Positions 1 to 9,397 of a DNA stretch of 64,000 nt are shown here, piece after piece (position 1 is the first letter of the stretch; each line of letters starts with the position of its first letter). The notes under the pieces were generated by a model, which saw nothing but the letters and a program-made list of their open reading frames with translations, had not been told where the DNA came from and did not search any database. Made by a program: the position numbers and the translations under genes. The stretch covers positions 310,001 to 374,000 of the forward strand of contig NZ_JABBPD010000001.1 in assembly GCF_012927445.1 (NCBI RefSeq), written 5' to 3'. Source of the DNA: Rhodoferax sp. (GTDB taxonomy: Bacteria > Pseudomonadota > Gammaproteobacteria > Burkholderiales > Burkholderiaceae_C).

Positions 1-675
1 CCGCTGGACCTGCTGCTGTACCTGATCCGCAAGCAAAATTTCAATATTCTGGACATTCCGATGGCCGGCGTGACGCGCCAGTACCTGGTCTATGTCGATG
101 AAATTCGCGGCCGCAATCTGGAGCTGGCGGCCGAATACCTGCTGATGGCCGCCATGCTGATTGAAATCAAGTCACGCATGCTGCTGCCGCCCAAAAAAGT
201 GGCGGAGGGGCAGGAAGCCGAAGACCCGCGCGCCGAGCTGGTGCGCCGGCTGCTGGAATACGAGCGCATGAAGCTGGCCGGTGCCAAACTCAATGCCGTG
301 CCCCAGTTTGGCCGCGACTTCCTCAAGGCCCAGGTCTTTATTGAACAATCCCTGCAACCGCGTTTTCCGGATGTGAGCGCGGTGGACCTGCAAGAGGCCT
401 GGCGCGATATCCTGAAGCGTGCCAAACTGGTACAAACCCACAAGATCACCCGCGAAGAGCTCTCCGTGCGCGAACACATGACCCTGGTGCTGAAAAAACT
501 CCAGGGGCGCCGCTTTGTCGAATTTGAAGAGTTGTTTGACGCCAGCAAAGGAACCCCGGTTTTGGTCGTCACCTTCATCGCCATGCTGGAACTTGCCAAA
601 GAAACATTGATCGAAATCACCCAGGCCGAGGTCTTTGCCCCGATTTACGTCCGCCTGGCCTACTCACCTGCGTGA
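1..675 (+). CDS. scpA: Segregation and condensation protein A, 5' end missing
   Basis: ScpA is the kleisin subunit of the SMC-ScpAB condensin that compacts and segregates the chromosome. The frame is open from base 1 and reads PLDLLLYLIRKQNFNILDIP, the conserved N-terminal kleisin segment that contacts the Smc neck, so the true start lies upstream of the window and roughly 25-50 residues are missing. The visible 224 residues continue through the variable middle to a winged-helix C-terminus (the stretch around VREHMTLVLKKLQ and FEELF), which binds the Smc head. A Met at 61 is internal to the conserved helix and is not the start. The gene ends 22 bp before the chosen nadB start. Confidence 0.93.
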   Translation, partial: PLDLLLYLIRKQNFNILDIPMAGVTRQYLVYVDEIRGRNLELAAEYLLMAAMLIEIKSRMLLPPKKVAEGQEAEDPRAELVRRLLEYERMKLAGAKLNAVPQFGRDFLKAQVFIEQSLQPRFPDVSAVDLQEAWRDILKRAKLVQTHKITREELSVREHMTLVLKKLQGRRFVEFEELFDASKGTPVLVVTFIAMLELAKETLIEITQAEVFAPIYVRLAYSPA

Positions 676-697
676 AGACGCAAACCCTGACACCCCT

Positions 698-2320
698 GTG
701 ACATCCTCTACCTATCATTTTGACGTGCTGATTGTTGGCAGCGGTCTGGCCGGACTGAACGCCGCCTTGCTGCTGGCCCCGACCCGGCGCGTGGCCGTCA
801 TCACCAAACGTGCGGTGCACGAAGGCTCCAGCGGCTGGGCCCAGGGCGGCATTGCGGCGGTCTGGAGCAAGGACGACAGTTTTGAGGCCCATGTGGACGA
901 TACGCTGGTGGCCGGTGCCGGTCTGTGCGACCTGGCCGCCACCCGTTTTGTGGTGGAGCAAGCGCCCAAGGCGATTGCCTGGCTGCAAAAAATGGGCGTG
1001 CCCTTTTCCGAGGAAGACGGCCAGTTGCACCTGACGCGCGAAGGCGGCCACAGCGCGCGGCGCATTGTGCATGTGACCGACGCCACCGGCGCGGCCGTGC
1101 AGCGCACCCTGATTGAGCGCGTGCGCCAGACGCCCAACATCACGCTGTTTGAAAACCACACACTGGTGGACCTGATCACCGACGCCAAGCTGGGCTCACA
1201 CACTGGCGACGCCGCCAGTCCCAATCATTGCCTGGGCCTGTACGCCCTGGACGAAGCCACCGACGAGGTGCTGACCTTCCAGGCGCCACACACCATTCTG
1301 GCCACCGGCGGCGCCGGCAAGGTGTACCTGTACACCACCAACCCCGATACCGCCACCGGCGACGGCATTGCCGCCGCCTGGCGCGCCGGGTGCCGGGTGC
1401 AGAACATGGAATTCATCCAGTTTCACCCCACCTGCCTGTACCACCCGCACGCCAAGTCGTTCCTGATCAGCGAAGCGGTGCGCGGCGAAGGCGGCCGGTT
1501 ATTGCTGCCCGATGGCACACGGTTCATGCCGAAGCACGATCCGCGCGCCGAACTGGCGCCGCGCGACGTGGTGGCGCGCGCCATCGACTTCGAGATGAAA
1601 AAAGGCGGGCTGGACTGCGTCTATCTGGACATCTCGCACCAGCCGCTGAGCTTCCTGCAGGAACATTTCCCCAACATCTACGCCCGCTGCCTGGAACTGG
1701 GCATCGACATCTCGAAACAACCGATCCCGGTGGTGCCAGCCGCCCATTACACCTGCGGCGGCGTGCTCACCGATCTGGCGGGGCGCACGGACGTGACGGG
1801 CCTGTACGCCATCGGCGAAACGGCCTGCACCGGCCTGCACGGCGCCAACCGGCTGGCCAGCAACTCCCTGGTCGAATGCATGGTGTTTGCCCAAGCCACG
1901 GCACAGGCGATCGAGCAGGCCCCCGTGGCGCCGGCGCCCGCACTGCCCGTCTGGGACGACAGCCGCGTGACCGACGCCGACGAAGCGGTGGTGATCTCGC
2001 ACAACTGGGACGAATTGCGCCACTTCATGTGGGACTACGTGGGCATTGTGCGCACCAACAAACGGCTGGAGCGCGCGGCCCACCGCATCGCCCTGCTGCA
2101 AGGTGAAATCCAGGAGTTTTACGCCCACTTTCACGTGACGCGCGACTTGCTGGAGTTGCGCAACCTGGTGCAGGTGGCAGACCTGATTGTGCGCAGCGCC
2201 CAGGCCCGCCATGAGAGCCGCGGCCTGCATTTCAGCCGCGACTACCCGCATTTGCTGCCCAAAGCGGTCAGCACGGTGCTGACGCCGTCGCACGCCGCCG
2301 GGCCCAGCGTGGGGGCGTAA
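698..2320 (+). CDS. nadB: L-aspartate oxidase
   Basis: NadB is a FAD flavoprotein that oxidises L-aspartate to iminoaspartate, the first step of de novo NAD synthesis; NadA then makes quinolinate. The dinucleotide motif GSGLAG sits at residues 14-19, and the conserved ILATGGAGKVY and GANRLASNSLVE segments follow. I chose the GTG at 698 (540 residues, the E. coli length) over an in-frame codon at 635 because the longer form overlaps scpA by 41 bp and adds an unconserved tail. There is no clear Shine-Dalgarno at either. The other de novo genes, nadC and nadA, lie about 15 kb away. The stop codon overlaps the start of queE by one base (TAATG). Confidence 0.95.
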   Translation: MTSSTYHFDVLIVGSGLAGLNAALLLAPTRRVAVITKRAVHEGSSGWAQGGIAAVWSKDDSFEAHVDDTLVAGAGLCDLAATRFVVEQAPKAIAWLQKMGVPFSEEDGQLHLTREGGHSARRIVHVTDATGAAVQRTLIERVRQTPNITLFENHTLVDLITDAKLGSHTGDAASPNHCLGLYALDEATDEVLTFQAPHTILATGGAGKVYLYTTNPDTATGDGIAAAWRAGCRVQNMEFIQFHPTCLYHPHAKSFLISEAVRGEGGRLLLPDGTRFMPKHDPRAELAPRDVVARAIDFEMKKGGLDCVYLDISHQPLSFLQEHFPNIYARCLELGIDISKQPIPVVPAAHYTCGGVLTDLAGRTDVTGLYAIGETACTGLHGANRLASNSLVECMVFAQATAQAIEQAPVAPAPALPVWDDSRVTDADEAVVISHNWDELRHFMWDYVGIVRTNKRLERAAHRIALLQGEIQEFYAHFHVTRDLLELRNLVQVADLIVRSAQARHESRGLHFSRDYPHLLPKAVSTVLTPSHAAGPSVGA

Positions 2321-2958
2321 TGGTCTACAGCGTCAAAGAGATTTTTTACACCCTGCAGGGCGAGGGTTCGCAGGCGGGTATGCCGGCCGTGTTCTGCCGC
2401 TTTGCCGGCTGCAACCTCTGGACCGGCCGCGAGAGCGACCGGGCCAGCGCCGTCTGCCGCTTTTGCGACACCGACTTTGTCGGCACCGACGGCACGCTGG
2501 GCGGCAAGTATGCGCAGGCCGATGACCTGGCCAAGCAAATTGAGGCCCTCTGGCCCGCCGGCGACCGGGCGCACCGGCTGACCGTGCTGACCGGCGGCGA
2601 GCCCCTGTTACAGGTCGACCCGGCCCTGATCGACGCACTGCACGCACGCGGCTTCCGTATTGCCGTGGAAACCAACGGCACGCTGGCCGCACCGGCCGGC
2701 ATCGACTGGCTTTGCGTCAGCCCCAAAGCGGGCGCACCCTGGGTGCAGCAGCAGGGCCAGGAGCTCAAGCTGGTCTGGCCACAACCCAGCCTGGACCTGC
2801 AGGCGATGGCGGCCACCGGTGAGTTCGCCCACCGTTTCCTGCAACCGATGGACGGCCCTGACCAGGCCGCCAATCTCAACACTTGCATCGCCGCTTGTCT
2901 GGCTCAACCAGCTTGGCGACTGAGTCTACAAACCCACAAAATCAGCGGCATACGCTAA
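2320..2958 (+). CDS. queE: 7-carboxy-7-deazaguanine synthase, radical SAM
   Basis: QueE converts 6-carboxytetrahydropterin to 7-carboxy-7-deazaguanine in the pathway to preQ0 and queuosine. The protein has 212 residues. The unusual cluster motif C-x14-C-x2-C characteristic of QueE is present as Cys31, Cys46 and Cys49, in place of the ordinary radical-SAM Cx3Cx2C. TLTGGEP-type SAM contacts appear as LTGGEPLLQ. The start overlaps the nadB stop by one base and queD follows after 10 bp, so the two que genes are probably cotranscribed with nadB. The partner queC is not in the window. Confidence 0.95.
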   Translation: MVYSVKEIFYTLQGEGSQAGMPAVFCRFAGCNLWTGRESDRASAVCRFCDTDFVGTDGTLGGKYAQADDLAKQIEALWPAGDRAHRLTVLTGGEPLLQVDPALIDALHARGFRIAVETNGTLAAPAGIDWLCVSPKAGAPWVQQQGQELKLVWPQPSLDLQAMAATGEFAHRFLQPMDGPDQAANLNTCIAACLAQPAWRLSLQTHKISGIR

Positions 2959-2968
2959 GCCCGAACCC

Positions 2969-3337
2969 ATGCAATTCACCGTTAGTCAACGCTTTTTCTT
3001 CGACGCTGCCCATACCCTGAAACGGGAGATCGAGGCCGAGGGCAGCCGCCGCATTCATGGCCACACTTACCACGCCGAGGTCTGGCTGGCAGGCCCGCTC
3101 GACCCGGTAACCGGCATGGTGATCGACCTCGGCCACCTGCGCCAGCGCCTGGGCGAGGTCCGCGAGCGGCTGGACCATCACATGCTCGACGAGGTGCCGG
3201 ACCTGGGCCCGCCAACGCTGGAAAATCTGTGCCTGTTCATCGCCCATGCGCTGCCCGATATGGGCCCGCAGCTGGCCCGCATTCGCGTCTGGCGCGAAGC
3301 CGTGGGCGATTCCTGCACGCTGGAAATGAAGCCCTGA
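2969..3337 (+). CDS. queD: 6-carboxytetrahydropterin synthase-like (QueD/PTPS family)
   Basis: This 122-residue protein belongs to the PTPS/QueD fold, which makes 6-carboxytetrahydropterin from dihydroneopterin triphosphate and supplies QueE. Zinc-ligand histidines are visible in DAAH near the N-terminus and in HGHTY, and the LDHH segment holds the conserved Asp/His. In classical QueD a catalytic Cys precedes HGH as CxxxHGH; here the codon is agc, giving SRRIHGH, so the Cys is Ser. The position directly after queE supports the queuosine role despite this change. It may be a PTPS subtype with altered chemistry. The symbol is used in the family sense. Confidence 0.85.
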   Translation: MQFTVSQRFFFDAAHTLKREIEAEGSRRIHGHTYHAEVWLAGPLDPVTGMVIDLGHLRQRLGEVRERLDHHMLDEVPDLGPPTLENLCLFIAHALPDMGPQLARIRVWREAVGDSCTLEMKP

Positions 3338-3388
3338 AGCCGCGCACCACAACGCCCTGTCCATCCCTATTTATTCCGAGAACATCCT

Positions 3389-3769
3389 ATGTTTCGCACC
3401 CTGCTCAAATCCAAAATCCACCGTGTCGCCGTCACCCACTGCGAACTGCATTACGAAGGTTCCTGCGCGATTGACGAAAACCTGCTGGAAGCCGCCAATA
3501 TCATTGAGAACGAGCAGATTCATATCTGGAACATCAACAACGGCGAGCGCTTCGTAACCTACGCCATCAAGGGCGAACGTGGCTCCGGCATGATCTCGGT
3601 CAATGGCTCAGCCGCGCGCCGTGCCGCCGTCGGCGACCTGATCATCATTGCCGCCTATGCCCAGGTGCACAACGACCAGATTGCCGGGCATGAGCCGCAA
3701 CTGGTGTTTGTCGACGACAAAAACAAACAAACCGAATTGCGCCACAAGGTGCCGACCCAGCGCCTGTGA
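3389..3769 (+). CDS. panD: Aspartate 1-decarboxylase proenzyme
   Basis: PanD makes beta-alanine from aspartate for pantothenate. The 126-residue proenzyme contains YEGSCAID, with the self-processing bond Gly24-Ser25; cleavage generates the pyruvoyl group on Ser25. Length and the N-terminus [12 protein letters not shown] are typical. The stop codon overlaps the GTG start of bioA by four bases (GTGA), which couples beta-alanine production to the biotin operon. The partner genes panB and panC are 7.8 kb downstream. Confidence 0.97.
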   Translation: MFRTLLKSKIHRVAVTHCELHYEGSCAIDENLLEAANIIENEQIHIWNINNGERFVTYAIKGERGSGMISVNGSAARRAAVGDLIIIAAYAQVHNDQIAGHEPQLVFVDDKNKQTELRHKVPTQRL

Positions 3770-5175
3770 TAACACCAGTTGCCGGCGCACTGCCCGCCGC
3801 TTCGCTGGCCGAGCGCAGTCTGGCTGCCGTCTGGCACCCCTGCACCCAGATGCAACGTGCAGCGACCGTGCCGCCGCTGGCGATTGCGCGTGGCGAAGGG
3901 CCGTGGCTGTTTGATGACACAGGCCGACGTTACTTCGACACCAGCAGCTCCTGGTGGGTCAACCTGTTCGGCCATGCCGATGCCCGCCTCAATGCGGCGC
4001 TCAAGGATCAGCTCGACACCCTGGCGCACGTCATGCTGGCCGGTTGTACCCATGCCCCGGCGGTAGAACTGGCCGAGCGTCTGTCGGCCTTGACCGGCGG
4101 GGTGCTCGGGCATTGTTTCTTCGCCAGTGACGGCGCCTCGGCGGTGGAGATCGCGCTCAAGATGAGCTTTCACCACTGGCGCAATCGCGGCCGCCCTAGC
4201 AAACGCGAGTTCGTCTGTCTGCGCCAGGGTTACCACGGTGAAACGCTGGGCGCGCTGGCCGTCACCGATGTCGCGGTGTTCCGCGATGCCTACGACCCAC
4301 TGCTGATGCGCTCGCACCAGGTGATGTCACCTGACGCACGCCAGGCCGTAGCGGACGAGACCGCCCTTGATGTAGCCTTGCGCGCCGCAGCAGAGCTGCA
4401 GGCGCTGCTGGCGTCGCGGCACGAGCACATTGCCGCCCTCATCCTTGAGCCTCTGGTGCAGGGCGCCACCGGCATGGCCTTGTACGACCCGGCCTACCTC
4501 CGTGCCGTGCGCGCACTGTGCGACCAGTATGAGGTGACGCTGATTGCCGACGAAATTGCAGTAGGCTGTGGCCGCACCGGTACTTTCTTTGCCTTCGAGC
4601 AGGCCGCACTGCCGGGTGAGCCGGCCATCTGGCCCGACCTGCTCTGCCTGTCCAAGGGCATCAGCGGCGGCTACCTTCCGCTATCCCTGGTGCTGTCGCG
4701 CGACAGCATCTTTGAGGCCTTTCTCGATGACGACGTGGCACGCGGCTTTCTGCATTCGCACTCGTACACCGGCAATGCACTGGCCTGCCGCGCGGCGCTG
4801 GCGGTGCTCGACCGCTTCGAGCAGGACGACGTGCTGCGCAACAACCGGCAACGGGCCGCCGCGCTGACCGCTGCGCTAGCGCCCCTGGCCAGCGACCCGC
4901 GCATCGAACATTTCCGCCAGCGGGGCATGATCTGGGCCTTTGATGTGCGCGAGCCCCTCATTGGCCCGCGCTTTGCCGAACGCTTCCACCTGGCGGGCCG
5001 CGAGCGCGAACTGCTGATCCGCCCGATCGGGCGCACCGTCTACCTGATGCCACCCTATGTGTTGGACGACGCCCTGTCGCAATGGCTGGCCGACCGCTTG
5101 CTGGCCACGCTGAACGATGTTTTGAACCAGAGTCCCCCTGATGCTGATCGACCACCTGAACCGCCAACTGCTTGA
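3766..5175 (+). CDS. bioA: Adenosylmethionine-8-amino-7-oxononanoate aminotransferase
   Basis: BioA transfers an amino group from S-adenosylmethionine to 7-keto-8-aminopelargonate, giving 7,8-diaminopelargonate. It is a class III PLP aminotransferase of 469 residues. The PLP lysine lies in LSKGISGG, and the active-site segments [12 protein letters not shown] and [11 protein letters not shown] are present. The start is a GTG that overlaps the panD stop. The C-terminal tail is extended by a Pro/Asp-rich stretch that overlaps the first 35 bp of bioF in another frame. First of four contiguous biotin genes. Confidence 0.95.
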   Translation: MITPVAGALPAASLAERSLAAVWHPCTQMQRAATVPPLAIARGEGPWLFDDTGRRYFDTSSSWWVNLFGHADARLNAALKDQLDTLAHVMLAGCTHAPAVELAERLSALTGGVLGHCFFASDGASAVEIALKMSFHHWRNRGRPSKREFVCLRQGYHGETLGALAVTDVAVFRDAYDPLLMRSHQVMSPDARQAVADETALDVALRAAAELQALLASRHEHIAALILEPLVQGATGMALYDPAYLRAVRALCDQYEVTLIADEIAVGCGRTGTFFAFEQAALPGEPAIWPDLLCLSKGISGGYLPLSLVLSRDSIFEAFLDDDVARGFLHSHSYTGNALACRAALAVLDRFEQDDVLRNNRQRAAALTAALAPLASDPRIEHFRQRGMIWAFDVREPLIGPRFAERFHLAGRERELLIRPIGRTVYLMPPYVLDDALSQWLADRLLATLNDVLNQSPPDADRPPEPPTA

Positions 5176-6370
5176 GCGTGAAGCGCAGGCGCTCAAGCGC
5201 CAGCGGCGCATCACCGAGTCGCCCTGCGCGCCGCACCAGTGGGTGAGCCGGGACGGCCAGCCCGCGCGTGAGTTGCTCGCGTTTTGCAGCAACGATTACC
5301 TGGGCCTGGCGAATCACCCGGCGCTGATCCAGGCACTGGCTCAAGGGGCGCAGCAATTTGGCGCCGGCAGCGGCGCCTCGCACCTGATCAGCGGCCACTC
5401 GCGCGCCCATGCCGAATTGGAAAATGATCTGGCCGCGTGGCTGACGCCGTGCATCCCGCAGGCCGGGGCGCTGACCTTTTGCACCGGCTACATGGCGAAC
5501 GTCGCGCTGCTCACCGCCTTGGGCGATGCCAGCGCCACCATCTTCGCCGACAAACTCAACCACGCCTCGCTGATCGACGGCGCGCGACTGGCCAAGGCGC
5601 CGCTGCAGCGCTACCCCCACCGCAACCTGGTCATGCTGGCCCGCCAGCTCGAACGCTGCACCACACCGATCAAGCTGATCGTGACCGATGCCGTGTTCAG
5701 CATGGACGGCGATCTGGCCGAGCTGCCTGAATTGCTGGCGCTGGCCGAACGCTTCGACGCCTGGCTGATCGTGGACGACGCCCATGGCTTTGGCGTGCTT
5801 GGCGCCCAGGGGCGCGGTAGCCTGTCGCACTTTGGCCTGTGCAGCGAGCGCCTGATTTACATGGGCACGCTCGGCAAGGCGGCGGGACTGGGCGGCGCCT
5901 TTGTCGCCGCACACCCGACCATCATCGACTGGCTGGTGCAGTCAGCCCGCACCTACATCTACACCACCGCCACCCCACCGGCCGTGGCCCATGCGCTGCG
6001 CGAGAGCCTGCGGCTGATCGGCGGCGCAGAAGGTGAGCAGCGGCGCACGCATTTGCAGCAGTTGATCCACTTGTTACGGACACAGCTAACCACGTTGATC
6101 GCGGCGAACCCGGCGCTCGGCTGGCAGCTGATGGACTCCAGCACGGCCATCCAGCCGCTGATCGTCGGCGACAACGCCGCCGCCTTGACGCTGGCGGCCG
6201 CCCTCGATGCCCAGGGTCTGTGGGTACCGGCCATCCGCCCACCAACGGTGCCGGCCGGCACGGCCCGCCTGCGCATCACGCTCAGCGCGGCGCACAGCAC
6301 AGACGATGTGCAGCGGCTGGTCGACGGTCTGGCGCGCGCCGCCCTGAATTTGACCGGCGCACTGGCATGA
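5141..6370 (+). CDS. bioF: 8-amino-7-oxononanoate synthase
   Basis: BioF condenses pimeloyl-ACP (or pimeloyl-CoA) with L-alanine to 7-keto-8-aminopelargonate. It is an alpha-oxoamine synthase of 409 residues. The PLP Schiff-base lysine is in [11 protein letters not shown], the [10 protein letters not shown] motif contacts PLP, and [10 protein letters not shown] near the N-terminus is typical. It starts inside the end of bioA (35 bp overlap) and its TGA overlaps the bioD ATG (ATGA), so translation of the four bio genes is coupled. Confidence 0.95.
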   Translation: MLIDHLNRQLLEREAQALKRQRRITESPCAPHQWVSRDGQPARELLAFCSNDYLGLANHPALIQALAQGAQQFGAGSGASHLISGHSRAHAELENDLAAWLTPCIPQAGALTFCTGYMANVALLTALGDASATIFADKLNHASLIDGARLAKAPLQRYPHRNLVMLARQLERCTTPIKLIVTDAVFSMDGDLAELPELLALAERFDAWLIVDDAHGFGVLGAQGRGSLSHFGLCSERLIYMGTLGKAAGLGGAFVAAHPTIIDWLVQSARTYIYTTATPPAVAHALRESLRLIGGAEGEQRRTHLQQLIHLLRTQLTTLIAANPALGWQLMDSSTAIQPLIVGDNAAALTLAAALDAQGLWVPAIRPPTVPAGTARLRITLSAAHSTDDVQRLVDGLARAALNLTGALA

Positions 6371-7104
6371 CACCACACACACCACTGCGTGGCTGCTTCG
6401 TCACCGGCACCGACACCGAAGTGGGCAAGACGCGCATCAGCGCCGCACTGCTGCACTGGCTGGCACAGGCGGGCTGGCGCAGTGCCGGCTTCAAGCCGGT
6501 GGCGGCGGGCACCAGCCTGATTGACGGCCAGTGGGTCAACGACGATGTCCGCGCCCTGCGCGACGCCAGTGCGCTGGCCATGAGCAACGCCGAGGTCGGC
6601 CCCTTCCAGTTTGAAACCGCCTGTGCGCCGCACATTGCCGCGGCACGCCAGGGCCAACGCATTGACCGCGCCGCCATCTTGCACGCAGTCGATGCGCTGG
6701 CAGCCCGCGCGGAGGTGCTGGTGGTCGAAGGTGTCGGCGGCTTTTGCGTCCCGCTGGGCCCCGATTGGGACAGCGCCGATCTGGCTGGCGACCTGCAGTT
6801 GCCGGTGGTGCTGGTGGTGGGCTTGCGCCTCGGCTGCATCAACCATGCATTGCTCACGGCGGAGGCCGTGCGCGCCCGTGGCCTGTGCCTGGCCGGCTGG
6901 GTCGGCAACAGCGTCAGCCCGGCCATGCCCTGGGTCGAGGAGAATGTAGCGACGCTGCGCCTGCGCCTTCAACTACAAGGTGCTCCGTGCCTGGGCATCG
7001 TGCCGTGGCTGGCAGAACCCAGCCCGGCCGCAGTGGCCGCGCATCTGGACCCGCTGGTCTTGACCACCCTTTTTTCATCCATTTCTTCCCCTTTTGCCTC
7101 CTGA
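6367..7104 (+). CDS. bioD: Dethiobiotin synthetase
   Basis: BioD closes the ureido ring of dethiobiotin from diaminopelargonate, CO2 and ATP. The product from the ATG at 6367 has 245 residues and opens with the P-loop GTDTEVGKT at about residues 12-20. The [10 protein letters not shown] segment is the conserved second nucleotide motif. The start overlaps the bioF stop as ATGA, and the gene ends 10 bp before the bioB ATG. Confidence 0.94.
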   Translation: MTPHTPLRGCFVTGTDTEVGKTRISAALLHWLAQAGWRSAGFKPVAAGTSLIDGQWVNDDVRALRDASALAMSNAEVGPFQFETACAPHIAAARQGQRIDRAAILHAVDALAARAEVLVVEGVGGFCVPLGPDWDSADLAGDLQLPVVLVVGLRLGCINHALLTAEAVRARGLCLAGWVGNSVSPAMPWVEENVATLRLRLQLQGAPCLGIVPWLAEPSPAAVAAHLDPLVLTTLFSSISSPFAS

Positions 7105-7114
7105 AAGACACGAC

Positions 7115-8155
7115 ATGACCACGATTACCCTGATTCCCGTTTCAAGCCTGCGTCCCGCCCCGGCACGCACCGTCACGTCGGACATCCCGCAACGCTGGCC
7201 GGTCGAAGCGATTGAGGCCCTGTATGAGCTGCCTTTCCTGGACTTGCTGTATAGAGCCCAGCAAGTGCATCGCGAACACTTCAACGCCAATGAGGTGCAG
7301 CTATCCACCCTGCTGTCGATCAAAACTGGCGGCTGCTCCGAGGACTGTGGCTACTGCCCGCAAGCCTCCACCGCCGAGAGCGGCGTTGAGGCCAGCAAGC
7401 TGATGCCGCTGGCCGACGTGATTGAAGCGGCGCAAGCGGCCAAAGACCAGGGCGCCACCCGCTTTTGCATGGGTGCCGCCTGGCGCAGTCCGAAAGACCG
7501 CGACATGGAACGAGTGACCGACATGGTGCGTGAAGTGCGCGCTCTGGGCCTGGAAACCTGCATGACACTGGGCATGCTGGAAGCGGAGCAAGCGCAGGCC
7601 CTGAAGGACGCCGGGCTGGACTACTACAACCACAACCTGGACAGCGCGCCCGAGTTCTACGAGAGCATCATCACCACCCGCACCTACCAGGACCGGCTCG
7701 ACACCTTGGGCCATGTGCGCGCCGCCGGCATCAACGTCTGCTGTGGCGGCATCGTCGGCATGGGTGAGTCCCGCCGGGAGCGCGCCGGACTGGTGGCGCA
7801 GCTGGCCAACCTCAACCCCTACCCCGAGTCGGTGCCCATCAACAACCTGGTCGCGGTCGAAGGCACGCCGCTGGCCAACACCGCGCCGCTGGACCCATTC
7901 GAGTTTGTGCGTACGATTGCGATTGCCCGCATCACCATGCCGCTCACCATGGTCCGGCTGTCGGCCGGGCGCGAGCAGATGGATGAAGCCTTGCAGGCGC
8001 TGTGCTTTGCCGCCGGTGCCAACTCGATTTTTTACGGCGACAAGCTGCTCACCACCAGCAACCCGCAAGCCGAGCTGGACCGCCAGCTCTTTGTTCGCCT
8101 GGGACTGAAGGCGCAGGGTGAACGCCCGGTGGCGCAGACCGGCCAGTGCGGATGA
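7115..8155 (+). CDS. bioB: Biotin synthase, radical SAM
   Basis: BioB inserts sulfur into dethiobiotin using a [4Fe-4S] radical-SAM centre and an auxiliary [2Fe-2S] cluster. The radical-SAM motif is in [10 protein letters not shown] (Cx3Cx2C). I chose the ATG at 7115, preceded by a GAAAG-type ribosome site, over a TTG 21 bp upstream; this gives 346 residues, the E. coli length. The last codons overlap the ATG of the P450 gene as ATGA, so the P450 is translationally coupled to biotin synthase. Confidence 0.96.
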   Translation: MTTITLIPVSSLRPAPARTVTSDIPQRWPVEAIEALYELPFLDLLYRAQQVHREHFNANEVQLSTLLSIKTGGCSEDCGYCPQASTAESGVEASKLMPLADVIEAAQAAKDQGATRFCMGAAWRSPKDRDMERVTDMVREVRALGLETCMTLGMLEAEQAQALKDAGLDYYNHNLDSAPEFYESIITTRTYQDRLDTLGHVRAAGINVCCGGIVGMGESRRERAGLVAQLANLNPYPESVPINNLVAVEGTPLANTAPLDPFEFVRTIAIARITMPLTMVRLSAGREQMDEALQALCFAAGANSIFYGDKLLTTSNPQAELDRQLFVRLGLKAQGERPVAQTGQCG

Positions 8156-9387
8156 ATGCAGTGCTGACGCCAGCAACGCTGGACCGCCCCCTCATCGACG
8201 CCGCCTTTCTGGCCAACCCCTATCCCACCTACCGGGCGTTGCGGGAGGCCGGCCCGATCCACTGGAGCGAAGAGTTTTTCGGCGGCGCCTGGCTGTTGAC
8301 GCGCCATGCCGATGTGGCGCAGTTACTGAAAGACCCGCGCTTTTCGGCGCAGCGTACCGGCGCCTGGGTCAATGACCGGGAGGATGCGCGCGGCGAGCTG
8401 GCCGACTTCCAGCGCCTGTTCGCCCGCGCCCTGCTGTTTCTGGATGAGCCCGATCATCCGCGCATTCGCAAGGTGATGAACGCGGGTTTCCACCCCGCGG
8501 TGATCCAGCAACTGGCGCCGCACATCGCGCAGACGGTCACCCACCTGCTGGATCAGGTGGCAAACCTGGACAGCTTCGATTTCATCGAAGCCGTTGCCCG
8601 GCCACTGCCTGTGCGGGTGATCACGATGCTGATGGGCATCGAGAACCCGCAGCAGCATGACTTCATGACCTGGTCGGACGATCTGGCCACCTTCATCGGC
8701 ACGCCGCAGCCCACGCGCGAACAGGCGCGCCGGGCCCAAAGCAGCCTGCTGGCCATGAGTCGCTACCTCGAAACCCTGCTGGCGCGCAAGCGCCAAACGC
8801 CCGGCGACGATCTGACCAGCCGGCTGGTGCAAGCCGAGGCCGCTGGCGAGATCCACGGCAGCGCCGAGCTGCTGGCGCAGTGCGCCATGCTGCTGTTCGC
8901 CGGCCACGAAACCACACGCCACTTGCTGGGCAGCGGCCTGCAGACACTGCTGGCGCACCCCGAACAATGGCAGCGCCTGCAACAAGAACCGGCGTTGCTG
9001 CCGGGCGCGGTGCGCGAGCTGCTGCGGTTTGACAGCCCGGTGCAATACACCGGACGGCGCGTCACGACCGATCTGGTGCTGCACGGCCAGCAGCTGCGTC
9101 GCGGTGACCTGGTGCTGCCCCTGATCGGCGCTGCCAATCGGGACCCGGCGCGCTACGCCCAGCCTGATACGCTGGACATCACGCGCAACGACGGTCCGTC
9201 GCTGTCATTCGGTTCCGGTCCGCACGTCTGCATTGGTGCCGCGATCACACGCATGGAGGCTGAAATGGTCTTTGGCCAATTGCTCAAGCGCTGGCCCGAC
9301 CTTCGCCTGGCGGATGCCGAACCACGCTGGATCCGCAATCCGCTTTACCGTGGGCTGGAGGCGCTGCCGCTAACGCACGCCGCCTGA
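8152..9387 (+). CDS. Cytochrome P450 coupled to the biotin operon
   Basis: A soluble bacterial P450 of 411 residues. Family hallmarks are the I-helix oxygen-activation motif AGHETT (about residue 246), the K-helix ExxR in RELLRF, and the heme-thiolate loop [10 protein letters not shown] (Cys at about residue 360) followed by the conserved L-helix. There is no signal or membrane segment, so it is cytoplasmic and needs separate electron-transfer partners. The ATG overlaps the bioB stop (ATGA). Bacillus BioI is a P450 that cleaves acyl-ACP chains to supply pimelate for biotin; its placement makes this protein a candidate for an equivalent role, but sequence alone does not show that. Confidence 0.9.
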   Translation: MNAVLTPATLDRPLIDAAFLANPYPTYRALREAGPIHWSEEFFGGAWLLTRHADVAQLLKDPRFSAQRTGAWVNDREDARGELADFQRLFARALLFLDEPDHPRIRKVMNAGFHPAVIQQLAPHIAQTVTHLLDQVANLDSFDFIEAVARPLPVRVITMLMGIENPQQHDFMTWSDDLATFIGTPQPTREQARRAQSSLLAMSRYLETLLARKRQTPGDDLTSRLVQAEAAGEIHGSAELLAQCAMLLFAGHETTRHLLGSGLQTLLAHPEQWQRLQQEPALLPGAVRELLRFDSPVQYTGRRVTTDLVLHGQQLRRGDLVLPLIGAANRDPARYAQPDTLDITRNDGPSLSFGSGPHVCIGAAITRMEAEMVFGQLLKRWPDLRLADAEPRWIRNPLYRGLEALPLTHAA

Positions 9388-9397
9388 CCGGCCACGC

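Noticed and set aside
635..697. Upstream start for nadB
   Set aside because: It would overlap scpA by 41 bp and add 21 unconserved residues; the GTG at 698 gives the standard length.
2969..3337. QueD homologue as a pseudogene
   Set aside because: Only the catalytic Cys is changed; the frame, length, zinc histidines and synteny with queE are intact.
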